Assembly: GCA_902798285.1 (NCBI GenBank)
Contig: CADBVZ010000014.1
Location: 1 to 61,199, forward strand
From: an uncultured Prevotella sp.
Lineage (GTDB): Bacteria > Bacteroidota > Bacteroidia > Bacteroidales > Bacteroidaceae
Length of the DNA stretch: 61,199 bases
Direction: 5' to 3'
Shown here: one piece after another, positions 60,330-61,199 of the stretch
Layout: every line of letters starts with the position of its first letter
Numbering within the stretch: the stretch's first letter is position 1
The notes under the pieces: model-generated
Seen by the model: only the letters and a program-made list of their open reading frames with translations
Databases searched by the model: none
Told to the model about the DNA's origin: nothing
Program-made: the position numbers and the translations under genes

Positions 60330-60337
60330 TATCTTTG
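60330..60337 (+). promoter_or_regulatory. -7 promoter element of the ExbB-like gene
   Basis: TATCTTTG, 118 bases before the ATG at 60456, giving a long leader. Confidence 0.62.
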
Positions 60338-60455
60338 CGAGGTGATTTCGAATAATCGCAGAGTTAACAAACTACACAAATAGATGTAACTCTCATTGGT
60401 TTAGACATTTTACAAACAATTAATTCAGTTAATAACTAAAATTTAAATTCAAATT

Positions 60456-61199
60456 ATGGCAACAAACGCAAAGGCTGCAGCCCCAGCCAAAAAGTCGGGC
60501 TTCCAGGGTGTTAAAGCTGCATGGATCATTCTCGTTATTTGTGCACTTGCAGGTTATGGTGTATGGTATTTCGTAATGGGTAACCCCGATAACTTCATCG
60601 GTGGCGACCGCAGTGGTCATCCCGCTAACCTTCTCGGTACAGTGTATAAGGGAGGTTTCGTTGTAGGTCTTATCCTTACCCTTCTCTTCACCGTTATCTG
60701 CCTCGGTATTGAGCGCTTCTTCGCTATCAAGACTGCTTCTGGTAAGATGAATCTGGCTAAGTTCACCGCTGAGGTTAAGAACGCCATTAAGGCTCAGGAC
60801 TTCGCTAAGGCAAAGGATCTCTGCAACAAGATGCAGGGCACAGTTGGTAACGTAGTTATGGCTTCTATCAACATGTATCAGACTGTTGAGACCGACGACA
60901 CTCTGAAGAAGGCCGCTAAGATCGCTAAGATCTCTCAGGCTCACGAAGAGGCTACTCAGCTTGAGATGCCTACTCTCCAGATGAACATGCCTATGGTTGC
61001 AACCATCGTATCTCTGGGTACCCTGACCGCTCTGTTCGGTACTGTGCTCGGTATGATCGGATCATTCCAGGCTCTGTCTGCAGGTGGTGGTGCTGACTCA
61101 ATGGCTCTGTCTGCCGGTATTTCTGAGGCTCTTGTGAACACAGCATCTGGTATCTTGACCTCTTGGGTTGCTACCGTTGTTTACAACTTCTTCTCAAAC
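60456..61199 (+). CDS. MotA/TolQ/ExbB proton channel family protein, partial
   Basis: The first 248 residues are present before the right edge. An Ala/Lys-rich N-terminus is followed by a membrane helix (AAWIILVICALAGYGVWYF), a second (GGFVVGLILTLLFTVICLGI), a cytoplasmic helical stretch (residues 90-165), and the channel core MPMVATIVSLGTLTALFGTV with GMIGSFQALSAGG, characteristic of ExbB/TolQ. It would energise TonB for the SusC-type transporters. Codon use is strongly biased (GCT, GGT, CGT), consistent with high expression. ExbD and TonB genes are expected downstream. Confidence 0.93.
   Translation, partial: MATNAKAAAPAKKSGFQGVKAAWIILVICALAGYGVWYFVMGNPDNFIGGDRSGHPANLLGTVYKGGFVVGLILTLLFTVICLGIERFFAIKTASGKMNLAKFTAEVKNAIKAQDFAKAKDLCNKMQGTVGNVVMASINMYQTVETDDTLKKAAKIAKISQAHEEATQLEMPTLQMNMPMVATIVSLGTLTALFGTVLGMIGSFQALSAGGGADSMALSAGISEALVNTASGILTSWVATVVYNFFSN

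Overview
The window is chromosomal DNA from a member of the Bacteroidales, most likely Prevotellaceae. The evidence is a SusC/SusD pair, a PorW-PorX pair of the type IX secretion system, Bacteroidetes families (DUF1599, DUF4834, BT_3928-like, LruC/DUF4842), and repeated use of the Bacteroidetes promoter (-7 TAnnTTTG with TTTG about 20 bases upstream). Assignment below order level is inference. I see no transposase, integrase, CRISPR array, rRNA or prophage; most of the window looks like core chromosome.

Layout. 1-2764 (-): an RND efflux adaptor and inner-membrane pump (pump cut by the left edge). 2915-7684 (-): tRNA nucleotidyltransferase, GH89 alpha-N-acetylglucosaminidase and an HGSNAT-like acyltransferase. 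7685-8266: a gene-free gap with palindromic repeats. 8267-13227 (+): a tightly packed run of DUF1599 protein, DoxX-like membrane protein read through into triose-phosphate isomerase, SPOR protein, FolE, a membrane protein and a B3/4-domain protein. 13299-20010: tRNA-Pro (-), then aroA, a small Cys-rich membrane protein, porW, porX and tsaE (+). 20007-24454 (-): a small acidic protein, thioredoxin and dnaE. 24599-26477 (+): psd, pssA, DUF4834. 26481-27958 (-): birA-pyrH, divergent from tadA (28032-28484, +). 28561-36728 (-): an LruC-domain lipoprotein, an 865-base gap with nested inverted repeats, and a SusC-SusD-lipoprotein operon. 37052-38598 (-): rsmI and a coiled-coil lipoprotein. 38800-40648 (+): tdk, an AI-2E-family transporter and tRNA-Lys. 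40704-55090: a sugar-utilisation region with a fucose-isomerase-like protein, GH2, GH29 fucosidase and mutarotase on the minus strand, and AraC regulator, FucP permease, L-galactose-dehydrogenase-like reductase, Zn dehydrogenase, GH105 and GH2 on the plus strand. 55154-61199: tRNA-Met (-), START-like protein, LptF/G permease, ribBA, an aminotransferase and the start of an ExbB/TolQ proton channel (cut by the right edge).

How the genes work together. The 40.7-55.1 kb region reads as uptake and breakdown of fucosylated and uronic-acid-containing glycans: GH29 and GH2 enzymes release sugars, FucP imports L-fucose, a mutarotase equilibrates its anomers, and two dehydrogenases may oxidise it. No fucose kinase or fuculose-phosphate aldolase is present here. 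porW-porX-tsaE links secretion regulation with tRNA t6A synthesis in one run, and psd-pssA form a phosphatidylethanolamine unit.

Most unusual observations: the DoxX-like/TpiA read-through at an A7 run next to out-of-frame tandem stops; nested inverted CCTAAC arrays in the 30.1-31.0 kb gap; a palindromic element shared by two distant gaps; several families of short spacer repeats, one of which encodes part of a signal peptide; and promoters that lie so close to the start codon that the mRNA should be leaderless.
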